Part shown: positions 34,735 through 43,016 of the stretch, in pieces | Layout of the letters: each line of letters opens with the position of its first letter | How positions within the stretch are numbered: position 1 is the first letter of the stretch | From: Acidobacteriaceae bacterium | GTDB lineage: Bacteria > Acidobacteriota > Terriglobia > Terriglobales > Acidobacteriaceae | DNA length: 64,000 bases | Assembly: GCA_030041515.1 (NCBI GenBank) | Contig: JASHNS010000086.1 | Span: 40,498 to 104,497 of the forward strand | Direction of reading: 5' to 3' | Made by a program: the position numbers and the translations under genes | The notes under the pieces: model-generated | Database searches by the model: none | What the model was told of the DNA's origin: nothing | Seen by the model: only the letters and a program-made list of their open reading frames with translations

Positions 34735-35433
34735 TCAGCGATTCCGCAGCCAGTGCCAGAACTCTACATCAGCCCAAACCACAGCAAAGAGCACGAGAGC
34801 AGCGAACAGCACCTTGAGATTGTGTTTTGTGCCCCGTCTTGATGGTTTTGATTCATTTGCCAGAACAGAAAGGTAATGATCGCCTCTGCTCAGTTTCTGC
34901 AGTGCCAAAGCCCATGTCATCTGTTCCTGCGGATTCTTGTCAGCGAAGCGGGTGCGGACGTTCGTGATGATGGCCGCAATTTTCTGCTCGTATTGATCCT
35001 GATCACAGTTCCGGTCAAACTCGGCACTAACTTCTTTCATGTCTGGCAGAGTCCAGCCGGTTTCGGCGAAGAAGAGCATTTTTCTCTCTACTTCTGTTAG
35101 AGGGGTGCCGTCACGTTCGGCTTCGTCGGCGATTACACCGGCGAGGTATTGTTTCGCTTCGCGGATGGTCCGGAAGCGACGCGCGCTCTCCCTGCAGGCC
35201 CCAGATTGAGTTGTTGTTACCGGGCTTGTTTTGCCCTTCAGCCAATACCAGGGCCAAGCGAGCGGCCAAAAAAGCGACCAAAGCAGAGAGGAGGCCACGC
35301 GTTCGTCAGTCGGGTCGCCATCGACTGAAAGCGCCCAGAGAGTCACGACGAGCGTTCCGGCATTTACGGCAATGACCGCACTCGATATTCCCAGAAATTG
35401 CAATAAGGAGCGCATCCTGTTCTTTGTTTCCAC
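34735..35433 (-). CDS. Hypothetical membrane protein, 232 residues
   Basis: No family recognised. Two hydrophobic helices lie near the N-terminus (IAVNAGTLVVTLWAL and SLLWSLFWPLAWPWYWL), then a soluble, charged segment of about 120 residues, then a C-terminal helix (VLFAALVLFAVVWADVEFWH). Start is GTG 35433, or ATG 35415 which lacks a well-spaced ribosome site. It is flanked by dispersed palindromes and its base composition is visibly less GC-rich than its neighbours, which fits recent arrival or weak selection. Confidence 0.65.
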   Translation of the reverse strand: METKNRMRSLLQFLGISSAVIAVNAGTLVVTLWALSVDGDPTDERVASSLLWSLFWPLAWPWYWLKGKTSPVTTTQSGACRESARRFRTIREAKQYLAGVIADEAERDGTPLTEVERKMLFFAETGWTLPDMKEVSAEFDRNCDQDQYEQKIAAIITNVRTRFADKNPQEQMTWALALQKLSRGDHYLSVLANESKPSRRGTKHNLKVLFAALVLFAVVWADVEFWHWLRNR

Positions 35434-35490
35434 GTTGTGTCTGCCATAATCTCATGGATTGGGAGCGGCGGCACGCGAGAGACAACCGCA

Positions 35491-35605
35491 GATGCCACTC
35501 GCTTCGCTCAGGCCAGGCTCTTTGTCGACCACCGCCGAGCTCTGCCCCAAAGAGCGAAGCTCTTTGGGGCCCCCGGAAAAACGCTCGGGGCCCCGTTCGC
35601 TCAGG
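35491..35605. repeat. Palindromic intergenic repeat cluster upstream of priA
   Basis: A perfect hairpin GCCCCAAAGAGC-gaa-GCTCTTTGGGGC (35544-35570) is flanked by CTTCGCTCAGG (about 35499) and GTTCGCTCAGGATGACA (about 35599), phrases familiar from dispersed acidobacterial intergenic repeats. A degenerate CGTTCAGGATGACAGC occurs near 26498. Confidence 0.55.
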
Positions 35606-35668
35606 ATGACAGCGCGTGAGGGGGCGGTGCCCGCGCTGGGTGTCGGGGTCTGGTAGGCTCCGGAATGA

Positions 35669-38140
35669 ATGCCTGCCTTCTGCGATGTCGCTGTGCCGGT
35701 GCCGCTGGACCGCGTGTTCACCTACGTGTTGGGCCAGGAAGCGCCCGTCGTCGGCGCGCGGGTGCTGGTGCCGTTTCGCAATGAAAAACTGGCGGGCGTG
35801 GTGGTCCGGGTTCATGATGAACCGCCGCCGGTTGAAGCGAAGCCGTTGATCGCGGTGCTGGATGCGGAGTCGGTGCTGTCGGCGGAGCTGATGGAGCTGG
35901 GGCAGTGGATCGCGCAGTACTACCTGGCTCCGGTGGGTGAGGTGTTGCGCGGGATGCTGCCGCTGACGGCCGAGGTGCGGCGGCGGGTGCTGTATCGGAT
36001 GACGGAGACGGGGCGCAAGGCGCTGGCGGCGGGTGCGGAGCAGGGCGCGTCACGGCGGTCGCGACTGCCGGCGGAGGAGCAGGATCGCGAGTACGCGGTG
36101 CTGAACCTGCTGGAGGCGGGCGAGGCTGTGCCAGTCGCGCGGCTGCGGTCGGCGACGGGCGCGGGCGGAAGAGGGTTGGGGGCGCTGCTGGCGGGGATGG
36201 TCCGCAAGAAGTGGATTGCGCGGGAGACGGCGGCGGAGTCGCGGGATGCGCGGCGGACGGTGCGGTATGCCGTTTTGATTCCCGACGTGCGACTGCCGAA
36301 GCTGAATGAGAATCAGCAGATGATCTTGGCGGAACTCGCGGGCGCGGATGGCGAGCTGCCGGTGGCGGAGCTGCGGCGGCTGGAGGTTCCGGCATCGACG
36401 CTCGGCGCGCTGCTGAAGAAGGCGCTGGTGCGGATTGAGGAGCGGCCGGCGGAGTTTCATCTGACGCGACTGCATGGGCTGGGCGGTGGAGAGCACGAGC
36501 TCAACGAAGCGCAGACCGAGGCGCTGGCGGAGATCGCTGGAGCGGTGGAGTCGCGGGAGTTTCGCCCGCTGCTGCTGCACGGAGTGACGGGATCGGGCAA
36601 GACCGCGGTGTATCTGAAAGCGATGCGCGGTGCGTTGGATCTGGGGCGCACGGCAATTCTGCTCGTCCCTGAGATTGGGCTGACGCCGCAGATGGCGGCG
36701 CAACTGCATCATGCGTTTGGCAGCGAGGTGGCGCTGCTGCACTCGGCGCTGACGCCGGAGGAGCGGAGCGAGCAGTGGCGGCGCATTCGCGCAGGTGAGG
36801 CGCGGGTGGTGGTGGGTACGCGGTCGGCAATCTTCGCGCCGGTGGCCGAGCTGGGGCTGGTGATCGTGGATGAAGAGCATGACTCCAGCTACAAGCAGGA
36901 GTCGACGCCGCGATATCACGCGCGCGATGTGGCGGTGATGCGGGCGAAGCTGGTGGGGGCGGCGGTGGTGCTGGGGTCGGCGACGCCGTCGCTGGAAAGC
37001 TGGCATAACGCGATGCGGGGCAAGTACCGGCGGATCACGATGGCGGAGCGGGTGGAGCAGCGTCCGCTGCCGGAGGTGCGGCTGGTGGACATGCGGCAGG
37101 AATTCCAGGAGACGGGGGCGGAGCATTTGTTTTCGCGGGCGCTGATGGAGGCGACTCGAGGCGCGCTGGAGCGGGGGGAGCAGGGGATGATCCTGCTGAA
37201 CCGGCGGGGCTACTCTTTTGTAGTGGTGTGCCGGGCGTGCGGGGAGAAGCTGGAGTGCGAGAACTGCTCGATTGCGCTGACGTATCACAAGGCGGTGGGC
37301 GACGACGAGCGGGCGGTGGGGCAGCGCCTGGAATGTCACTACTGCGGTTACAAAAGGACGGTGCCGAAGCTGTGCCCGAAATGCGAGAGCGAGTATCTCT
37401 ACTTTCTGGGTGCGGGGTCGCAGCAGGGCGAGGAGCGACTGCAGGAGGTTTTCCCGGGCGCGCGCATCGGGCGCATGGATCGCGATACGGTGCGGGGGCG
37501 CGGCGATCTGGAGCGGCTGCTAATGCAGCTGCACTCGGGCGAGATCAACCTGCTGGTGGGCACGCAGATGATCGCGAAGGGGCACGACATTCACGGCGTG
37601 ACGCTGGTGGGGGTGGTGGGCTGCGATCATGCGCTGGGGCTGCCGGATTTTCGCGCGGCGGAGCGGGTCTTTCAGCTGATGACGCAGGTTTCGGGGCGGG
37701 CGGGGCGAGGGGAGCGGCCGGGTCAGGTGATTGTGCAGACGTATCATCCGGAGCATTACGCGATCCAGTGCGCGGCGCAGCACGATTTTACGGCGTTCAC
37801 GGAGCGGGAGCTGCGATTCCGGAGGGCGATGCATTATCCGCCGTACGCGGCGCTGGCGAATGTCCTGGTGCAGAGCGTGCGGATGGAGGAAGCGGCGGGA
37901 TGGGCGGCGGCGCTGGGCAAGTGGTGCCGGGACACGACGCTGCCGGGCGTGCGGGTGCTGGGGCCGGCGAGCGCGCCGCTGGCGAGGATCAAGCGGACGT
38001 ACCGGTTTCATCTGGTGATGAAGGCGGAGAGTCGGCGGGCTCTGCAGCAGGCGCTGCGCGGGCTACTGGCGTTTGCGGATCGGGCGGAGATTCCGCGGCC
38101 GAATCTGGTGGTCGATGTCGACGCAGTGAGCCTGATGTGA
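35669..38140 (+). CDS. priA: Primosomal protein N', replication-restart helicase
   Basis: The protein has 823 residues. N-terminal DNA-binding region (VPVPLDRVFTYVLG), then the helicase core: Walker A GVTGSGKTAVYL near 305, LVPEIGLTPQ, VVGTRSAIFAP, DEEH in IVDEEHDSSYKQE near 400, and GSATPSLES. The zinc-binding insert has paired cysteines (CRACGEKLECENC, CHYCG, CPKCES), followed by GTQMIAKGHD and VSGRAGRGERPG. PriA reloads the replisome at stalled forks. It is followed after 10 bases by the cyclodeaminase-like gene. Confidence 0.95.
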   Translation: MPAFCDVAVPVPLDRVFTYVLGQEAPVVGARVLVPFRNEKLAGVVVRVHDEPPPVEAKPLIAVLDAESVLSAELMELGQWIAQYYLAPVGEVLRGMLPLTAEVRRRVLYRMTETGRKALAAGAEQGASRRSRLPAEEQDREYAVLNLLEAGEAVPVARLRSATGAGGRGLGALLAGMVRKKWIARETAAESRDARRTVRYAVLIPDVRLPKLNENQQMILAELAGADGELPVAELRRLEVPASTLGALLKKALVRIEERPAEFHLTRLHGLGGGEHELNEAQTEALAEIAGAVESREFRPLLLHGVTGSGKTAVYLKAMRGALDLGRTAILLVPEIGLTPQMAAQLHHAFGSEVALLHSALTPEERSEQWRRIRAGEARVVVGTRSAIFAPVAELGLVIVDEEHDSSYKQESTPRYHARDVAVMRAKLVGAAVVLGSATPSLESWHNAMRGKYRRITMAERVEQRPLPEVRLVDMRQEFQETGAEHLFSRALMEATRGALERGEQGMILLNRRGYSFVVVCRACGEKLECENCSIALTYHKAVGDDERAVGQRLECHYCGYKRTVPKLCPKCESEYLYFLGAGSQQGEERLQEVFPGARIGRMDRDTVRGRGDLERLLMQLHSGEINLLVGTQMIAKGHDIHGVTLVGVVGCDHALGLPDFRAAERVFQLMTQVSGRAGRGERPGQVIVQTYHPEHYAIQCAAQHDFTAFTERELRFRRAMHYPPYAALANVLVQSVRMEEAAGWAAALGKWCRDTTLPGVRVLGPASAPLARIKRTYRFHLVMKAESRRALQQALRGLLAFADRAEIPRPNLVVDVDAVSLM

Positions 38141-38150
38141 AGGTGGAGCA

Positions 38151-39047
38151 ATGGAATATCTGAATGAGGAGCAGGTTCGGAAGCGGCTGACGTTCGAGGC
38201 GCTGATTCCGGCGATGGAGCGGGCGCTGCGGGATCTGTCGGTGGGGCGGATTCAGCAACCGGTGCGGACCGTGCTGCGCGTGCCGGATCATGATGGAATT
38301 TTCGCCCTGATGCCTGCGGTGGATGGCGAGGTGATGGGCGCTAAATTCGTGACGATTTACGAGAAGAACTCCGGAGGGCTGCCGACGCATCAGGCGACGA
38401 TTCTGCTGTTTTCGGCGCAGACGGGAGAACCGCTGGCAGCGATGGATGGGCGGCTGATCACGGAGATGCGGACGGCGGCGGTGTCCGCGGTGGCGACAAA
38501 GCTGTTCGCATCGCCGGGGTCGCGGGTGCTGGCGATCCTGGGCAGCGGAGCACAGGCGAGATCCCATGCGCAGGCGTTACGGACGGTGAGGGATTTCGCG
38601 GAAGTGCGAGTCTGGAGCCGGACGCCGGAGCACGCGCTGGCGTTTGGGACCGAGCACGACGCCATGGTGGCAGGCAGCGCGGAGGCGGCGGTACGCGGAG
38701 CCGATGTGGTGGTGAGCGCGTCGAATGTGCGCGAGCCGTTGGTTCGTGGCGAGTGGCTGGGAGAGCGGACGCTGGTATGTGCGATCGGGGCCATCGGCCC
38801 GGAGCGGCGGGAACTGGACGATGCCGCGATGCGGGGAGCGGTGGTGGTGGAGTCGCGCGAGGCGGCGATGCAGGAATCAGGAGATGTGATCGGATCCGGC
38901 GAGCGGATTTACGCGGAGGCAGGCGAGGTTCTGGCTGGATTGCGGCCGGCGCCGGAGGGGCGGGTGGTTTTCAAATCGCTGGGAGTGGCGGCGGAGGATT
39001 TGGCGGCGGCGGGGCTGGTGTGGAGGATGCAAGGAGCCGATAACTGA
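38151..39047 (+). CDS. Ornithine cyclodeaminase / mu-crystallin family protein
   Basis: The protein has 298 residues, usual length. Substrate-binding part: QQPVRTVLRVPD, MGAKFVTIY, and TEMRTAAVSAVATK. NAD-binding part: LAILGSGAQARSHAQAL, then EVRVWSRTPEHA, ADVVVSASN and CAIGAIGPERRELD. Members are ornithine cyclodeaminases, ketimine or alanopine-like reductases; the exact substrate cannot be set from sequence. Spacing suggests co-transcription with priA, though no functional link is evident. Confidence 0.85.
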   Translation: MEYLNEEQVRKRLTFEALIPAMERALRDLSVGRIQQPVRTVLRVPDHDGIFALMPAVDGEVMGAKFVTIYEKNSGGLPTHQATILLFSAQTGEPLAAMDGRLITEMRTAAVSAVATKLFASPGSRVLAILGSGAQARSHAQALRTVRDFAEVRVWSRTPEHALAFGTEHDAMVAGSAEAAVRGADVVVSASNVREPLVRGEWLGERTLVCAIGAIGPERRELDDAAMRGAVVVESREAAMQESGDVIGSGERIYAEAGEVLAGLRPAPEGRVVFKSLGVAAEDLAAAGLVWRMQGADN

Positions 39048-39177
39048 AAGATGGGGGCTGGATGTTGCGGAACTTAGGTAACTTATGTATCACCCAGGAG
39101 TTGTAAACTGAAGCCACAATATTAGTGACTTTCGGAAACCTTGGTGCGATTCTGGAATCGTTTCGGGGGCTATCACG

Positions 39178-41505
39178 GTGGGAAAGTGCTGGCTGGCGCT
39201 GTTACTGGTGTTGGGAGCAGGACTTGAGGGTTCACGGGCGCAAACAGCGGCCACGACCGGGCCCGGGCAGGCGAAGGCGCAGATTCCATGGACGGTAGCG
39301 CGGATACGCGCGCTGGCGACGACTGAGATATCCAGTGGCGTTGCCGTGGAGCTGCGGGCGGTGGTCACTTATTACGAGCCGAACGAGGGGCAAGTTTTCG
39401 TCCAGGACGAGACGGGGGCGATCTTTGTGCAGGCGCCCTCGTCGTGGCCTGCGGTTCGTCCTGGCGAAGAAGTTTTGATCCGGGGAGTTACGGTACCGAG
39501 CTACTCAGTGAATGTGAAGGCGACGTCACTGGAGGATCTGGGAAAAGGGGAGCTTCCGCCGCCACTGCCGGTGACTTGGGGCGGAATGGTCGCGCGTGCC
39601 GACGATTGCCGGTATGTGACGATGACCGGCACGGTACGATCGGCAACGCTGCAATATGCGGCGGGCGCGCCTGGGCAGATGGGCAACCCCTATCTGCTGA
39701 TGGATGTGCAGATGGATGGGGGTCCGGTGCGGGTGCATGTGGAGAATCCGCAGGGGATCGACCCGATCGGACTGCTGGACGCGCAGGTGAAGCTCACCGG
39801 GGTTGCGGGTGGAATCTTCGATGGGAAATTCCAGCAGACAGGTTCTGAGTTGTGGGTGAGCACGGCGAAGCACATGGAAGTGCTGAAGCCGGGGCCGGGG
39901 AATCCGGCAGCTTTGCCGCTGACCGATATTGCGCGGATCATGTCACACTCGCGCGTGACGGATGAGAGCGAGCGCGTACACGTGCGGGGAAGCGTCACGC
40001 TCTATGAGCCGGGCCTGCAGGCGGTGGTGGAGACGCCACAGCGGCAGGCGGTGCTGGTGGACACATTCGAACAGGCGCCGTTGCGCATTGGGCAGGTGGT
40101 GGATGTAGTGGGCTTTCCGGATACAAGGCAGTATTCGGAGGTGATTGGGCAGGGTACCATGCTTCCGGGCTCGCTGCTGCAGCCCATCGAACCCATCGCA
40201 GTGAAATGGGACCAGGCATCACGCGGCGATTTCCCCTACGAGCTGGTGTCGATGCAGGGAACAGTGGCCGCGGAGGTACACGAGGTTCACGAAGACACGC
40301 TGGTCATCCAGAGCGGCGCGCATGTATTTTCGGCGATTCTGGCGCGACCGGTCTGGTACCGGACGAACGACGAGCGGCCGTTGCCACGGTATCCGGTGGG
40401 CAGCCGCGTGAGAGTGACCGGGGTGTGCTTTGTGCACGCTGGCGGTCCGTGGAGCACGCCGCAGTGGTTCGATCTTGAACTGAGGTCGCCCGAGGACGTT
40501 GCGGTGCTGGCGAATCCATCCTGGTGGACGGTCGAGCACCTGTTGCGGCTGAGCGCGATTCTGATCGGAGTCGTGGTGGTCGTGGTGTTGTGGGCCGCGA
40601 TGCTGCAAAGAAAGGTGAGGCAGCAGACGGAACTGATGCGGCTGACGATGGAATCGGAGGCTGCGCGGGAGCGGCGCATCGCGCATTTGGAGACAGAACG
40701 AGGGCGAGTGCTGGAAGCGATCAACAGTACGACCAGCCTGAATGAGGTACTGGGGATGGTGCTTCGTCTGATTCGCAGCCAGTTGCAGAGCAAGGCGTGC
40801 TGGTGCGAGCTGGCGAATGGAAACCGGTTGGGCGACGCAGCGCCGGAGGACGAATCGGCGCTGCTGGTGCGGCGGGACATTTACTCGGGTGCGGGCGAAC
40901 GGCTGGGATCGCTGGTGATCGCCGGCGCAGATGTCTACCACAGCCATGCGGGCGAGGTGCTGGAAATGGGCGCGAGCCTGGCGGCGCTGGCGATCGATAC
41001 GCGGCGGCTGTATGAGACGCTGGTGCACCGCTCCCAGTACGATCAGCTGACGAACGCGGCGAACCGCTTCCTGCTGGAGAGCCGGCTGGAAGAAACGCTG
41101 GCAGTGGCGAGCCGAACTCGAGCACCGTTCGCGCTGGTGTACATCGATCTAAACCAGTTCAAACGAGTGAATGATTTGTATGGGCACCGCGTGGGCGACC
41201 TGCTGCTGCAACAGGTAACGCAGCGGCTCTCGGAACGGCTGCGCTCGATCGACACGCTGGCGCGCGTCGGCGGAGACGAATTTGTGGCGCTGATCCCGGT
41301 GGTCAGCAGCCGCGGCCAGGCGGAAGAGATTGCAGAGCGCCTGTTACGAGCCTTCGACGCGCCGTTCCAGATCGACGCGTTCTCGGTGCGGAGCGGGGCG
41401 AGCATCGGGATCGCGGTCTATCCCGAAGACGGAAGGACCAAGGACGAGTTGCAACGGGTGGCGGACGGCGCGATGTATGCGCGGAAGGCGGGCGTGGCGG
41501 AGTAG
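39178..41505 (+). CDS. Membrane diguanylate cyclase with OB-repeat sensor and GAF-like domain
   Basis: The protein has 775 residues. Signal peptide (LALLLVLGAGLEGSRAQ), then about 430 extracytoplasmic residues with four related beta-rich units opening with VELRAVVTYYEP, VTMTGTVRSA, VHVRGSVTLYEP and VSMQGTVAAE, OB-fold-like. A membrane helix near 460-478 (AILIGVVVVVVLWAAML) leads to a coiled segment, a GAF-like region at about 510-610, and a GGDEF domain whose motif RVGGDEFVALIP (near residue 697) is intact, so cyclic-di-GMP synthesis is expected. No EAL domain. GTG 39178 follows a GGGGG stretch. It converges on the nuo operon with 14 bases between stops. Confidence 0.85.
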   Translation: MGKCWLALLLVLGAGLEGSRAQTAATTGPGQAKAQIPWTVARIRALATTEISSGVAVELRAVVTYYEPNEGQVFVQDETGAIFVQAPSSWPAVRPGEEVLIRGVTVPSYSVNVKATSLEDLGKGELPPPLPVTWGGMVARADDCRYVTMTGTVRSATLQYAAGAPGQMGNPYLLMDVQMDGGPVRVHVENPQGIDPIGLLDAQVKLTGVAGGIFDGKFQQTGSELWVSTAKHMEVLKPGPGNPAALPLTDIARIMSHSRVTDESERVHVRGSVTLYEPGLQAVVETPQRQAVLVDTFEQAPLRIGQVVDVVGFPDTRQYSEVIGQGTMLPGSLLQPIEPIAVKWDQASRGDFPYELVSMQGTVAAEVHEVHEDTLVIQSGAHVFSAILARPVWYRTNDERPLPRYPVGSRVRVTGVCFVHAGGPWSTPQWFDLELRSPEDVAVLANPSWWTVEHLLRLSAILIGVVVVVVLWAAMLQRKVRQQTELMRLTMESEAARERRIAHLETERGRVLEAINSTTSLNEVLGMVLRLIRSQLQSKACWCELANGNRLGDAAPEDESALLVRRDIYSGAGERLGSLVIAGADVYHSHAGEVLEMGASLAALAIDTRRLYETLVHRSQYDQLTNAANRFLLESRLEETLAVASRTRAPFALVYIDLNQFKRVNDLYGHRVGDLLLQQVTQRLSERLRSIDTLARVGGDEFVALIPVVSSRGQAEEIAERLLRAFDAPFQIDAFSVRSGASIGIAVYPEDGRTKDELQRVADGAMYARKAGVAE

Positions 41506-41519
41506 GATGCGCGGCAGGC

Positions 41520-43016
41520 CTAACGGATTCCCAGGGAATTGAGCAGCAGCGAGGGCGCGCAGCCCACCAGCACGACCAGCGCGGCCAGGATCCAGAGGGT
41601 GAGGCGCGTGGCGGGGGCGATGCGGAGTTTAGGCTGGTCCAGCGGCGCCGGGGCGACATACGCGGCCTTGAGCACGCGGAGATAGTAGTAGAGCGAGACG
41701 GCGCTCATAGCCACGGCCAGCAGAATGAGCCAGAGCAGGCCGAGGTGCGGCTCGGATTCGAGCGCGGCCGAGAAGATATAGAACTTGGCGAAGAAGCCGG
41801 AGAGCGGCGGGATGCCGGCGAGCGAGAGCAGGAAGATGAGCAGACAGAGGGCGAGGCCCGGTGCTCGCTTGCTGAGTCCGGCTAGATCGGCGATGCGGTC
41901 GATGCCCTCCGATTCGAGCGCTCCGAGGACGCCAAAGGCGCCGACCACTGCCAGTGCGTAAGTGATGACGTAATAGAGGAGCGCGCTGAGTCCGCGGGGC
42001 GAGTGGGCGATGATGCCGAGCAGCATGTATCCGGCATGGCCGATGGCGGAGTAGGCGAGGAGGCGGCGGAGGCTCGTTTGTGCCAGGGCCGCGAGATTGC
42101 CCACGACCATGGAGAGCGCGGCGATGAGGATGAGCGTGGGGACCCATCCGGGTGTGTAGGCACGGGCGGCGCCGCTGCCGGCCACGGGAGCGAGCGCGAC
42201 GGCGACGACCTGGGCAAAGATGAAGAAGCTGGCGACCTTGGAGCTGGAGGCGAGAAATCCTGCGCTGACGGTGGGCGCGCCCTGATAGGCGTCCGGCGCC
42301 CAGAGATGGAAGGGCGCGGCGGCAATCTTGAATCCGAAGCCGATGGCGACCATGACGATGGCCACCCAGAGGAGCGGGTCGTACCCGGGACCGGGCGCGG
42401 GGCCGCTGAGCGCGGCGGCGATCTTCGGCAGCTCGATGGAGCCGGAGAGGCCGTAGAGCAGGCTCATGCCGAAGAGCAGAAATCCGGCGGACATGCCGCC
42501 GAAGAGGAAGTATTTGAGCGCAGCTTCCGCGGATTGGCGGCTGTGCTTGTCGAATCCGGTGAGGATGTAGAGCGAGAGCGAGAGGAATTCGAGCGCGACG
42601 AAGATGAGCAGGAGATTCTGCGTGGCGACAAGGAACATCATGGCCACGGTGGCGAAGAGGATGAGCGCGAAATATTCGCCAATGTGGCTGGTGAAACGGA
42701 TGGAAAACGAGAGCAGGAGGGTGAAGATGGCGAGAGCAAGCAGCGCCATCTGCACGACATGCGTGAGCGGCGTGATGACCAGCATGCTGCCGGGCAGGCT
42801 GGCGAAGGCGTCGGAATAGCCGAGGAGGAAGAGCGCGGCAATGCAGCCGGCGCAGGCGATGGCGACTCCGGAGCGCAGGCGCGCGGCGAGCGAGGCGCGG
42901 CGAAGAACGGTGAGGTCGAGGGCGAGGATGAGAATGCCGGCGAGGGTAACGGCGATTTCCGGCCAGGTGAGGCGGAGGAGCTCGGAGTAGCTAACGGAAA
43001 CGGGCATGGGATTCAT
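41520..43016 (-). CDS. nuoN: Complex I proton-pumping subunit N
   Basis: The protein has 498 residues with 14 or so membrane helices. Antiporter-like residues are present: Glu in VALEFLSLSLYI, Lys in ALKYFLFGG, Lys in GFGFKIAAAPFHLWAPDAYQ, Lys in ASSSKVASFF, and Lys in SGFFAKFYIF. It is the last gene of the operon. ATG 43016 overlaps the upstream nuoM stop (ATGA); the frame extending to 43304 is not used. Confidence 0.95.
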   Translation of the reverse strand: MNPMPVSVSYSELLRLTWPEIAVTLAGILILALDLTVLRRASLAARLRSGVAIACAGCIAALFLLGYSDAFASLPGSMLVITPLTHVVQMALLALAIFTLLLSFSIRFTSHIGEYFALILFATVAMMFLVATQNLLLIFVALEFLSLSLYILTGFDKHSRQSAEAALKYFLFGGMSAGFLLFGMSLLYGLSGSIELPKIAAALSGPAPGPGYDPLLWVAIVMVAIGFGFKIAAAPFHLWAPDAYQGAPTVSAGFLASSSKVASFFIFAQVVAVALAPVAGSGAARAYTPGWVPTLILIAALSMVVGNLAALAQTSLRRLLAYSAIGHAGYMLLGIIAHSPRGLSALLYYVITYALAVVGAFGVLGALESEGIDRIADLAGLSKRAPGLALCLLIFLLSLAGIPPLSGFFAKFYIFSAALESEPHLGLLWLILLAVAMSAVSLYYYLRVLKAAYVAPAPLDQPKLRIAPATRLTLWILAALVVLVGCAPSLLLNSLGIR

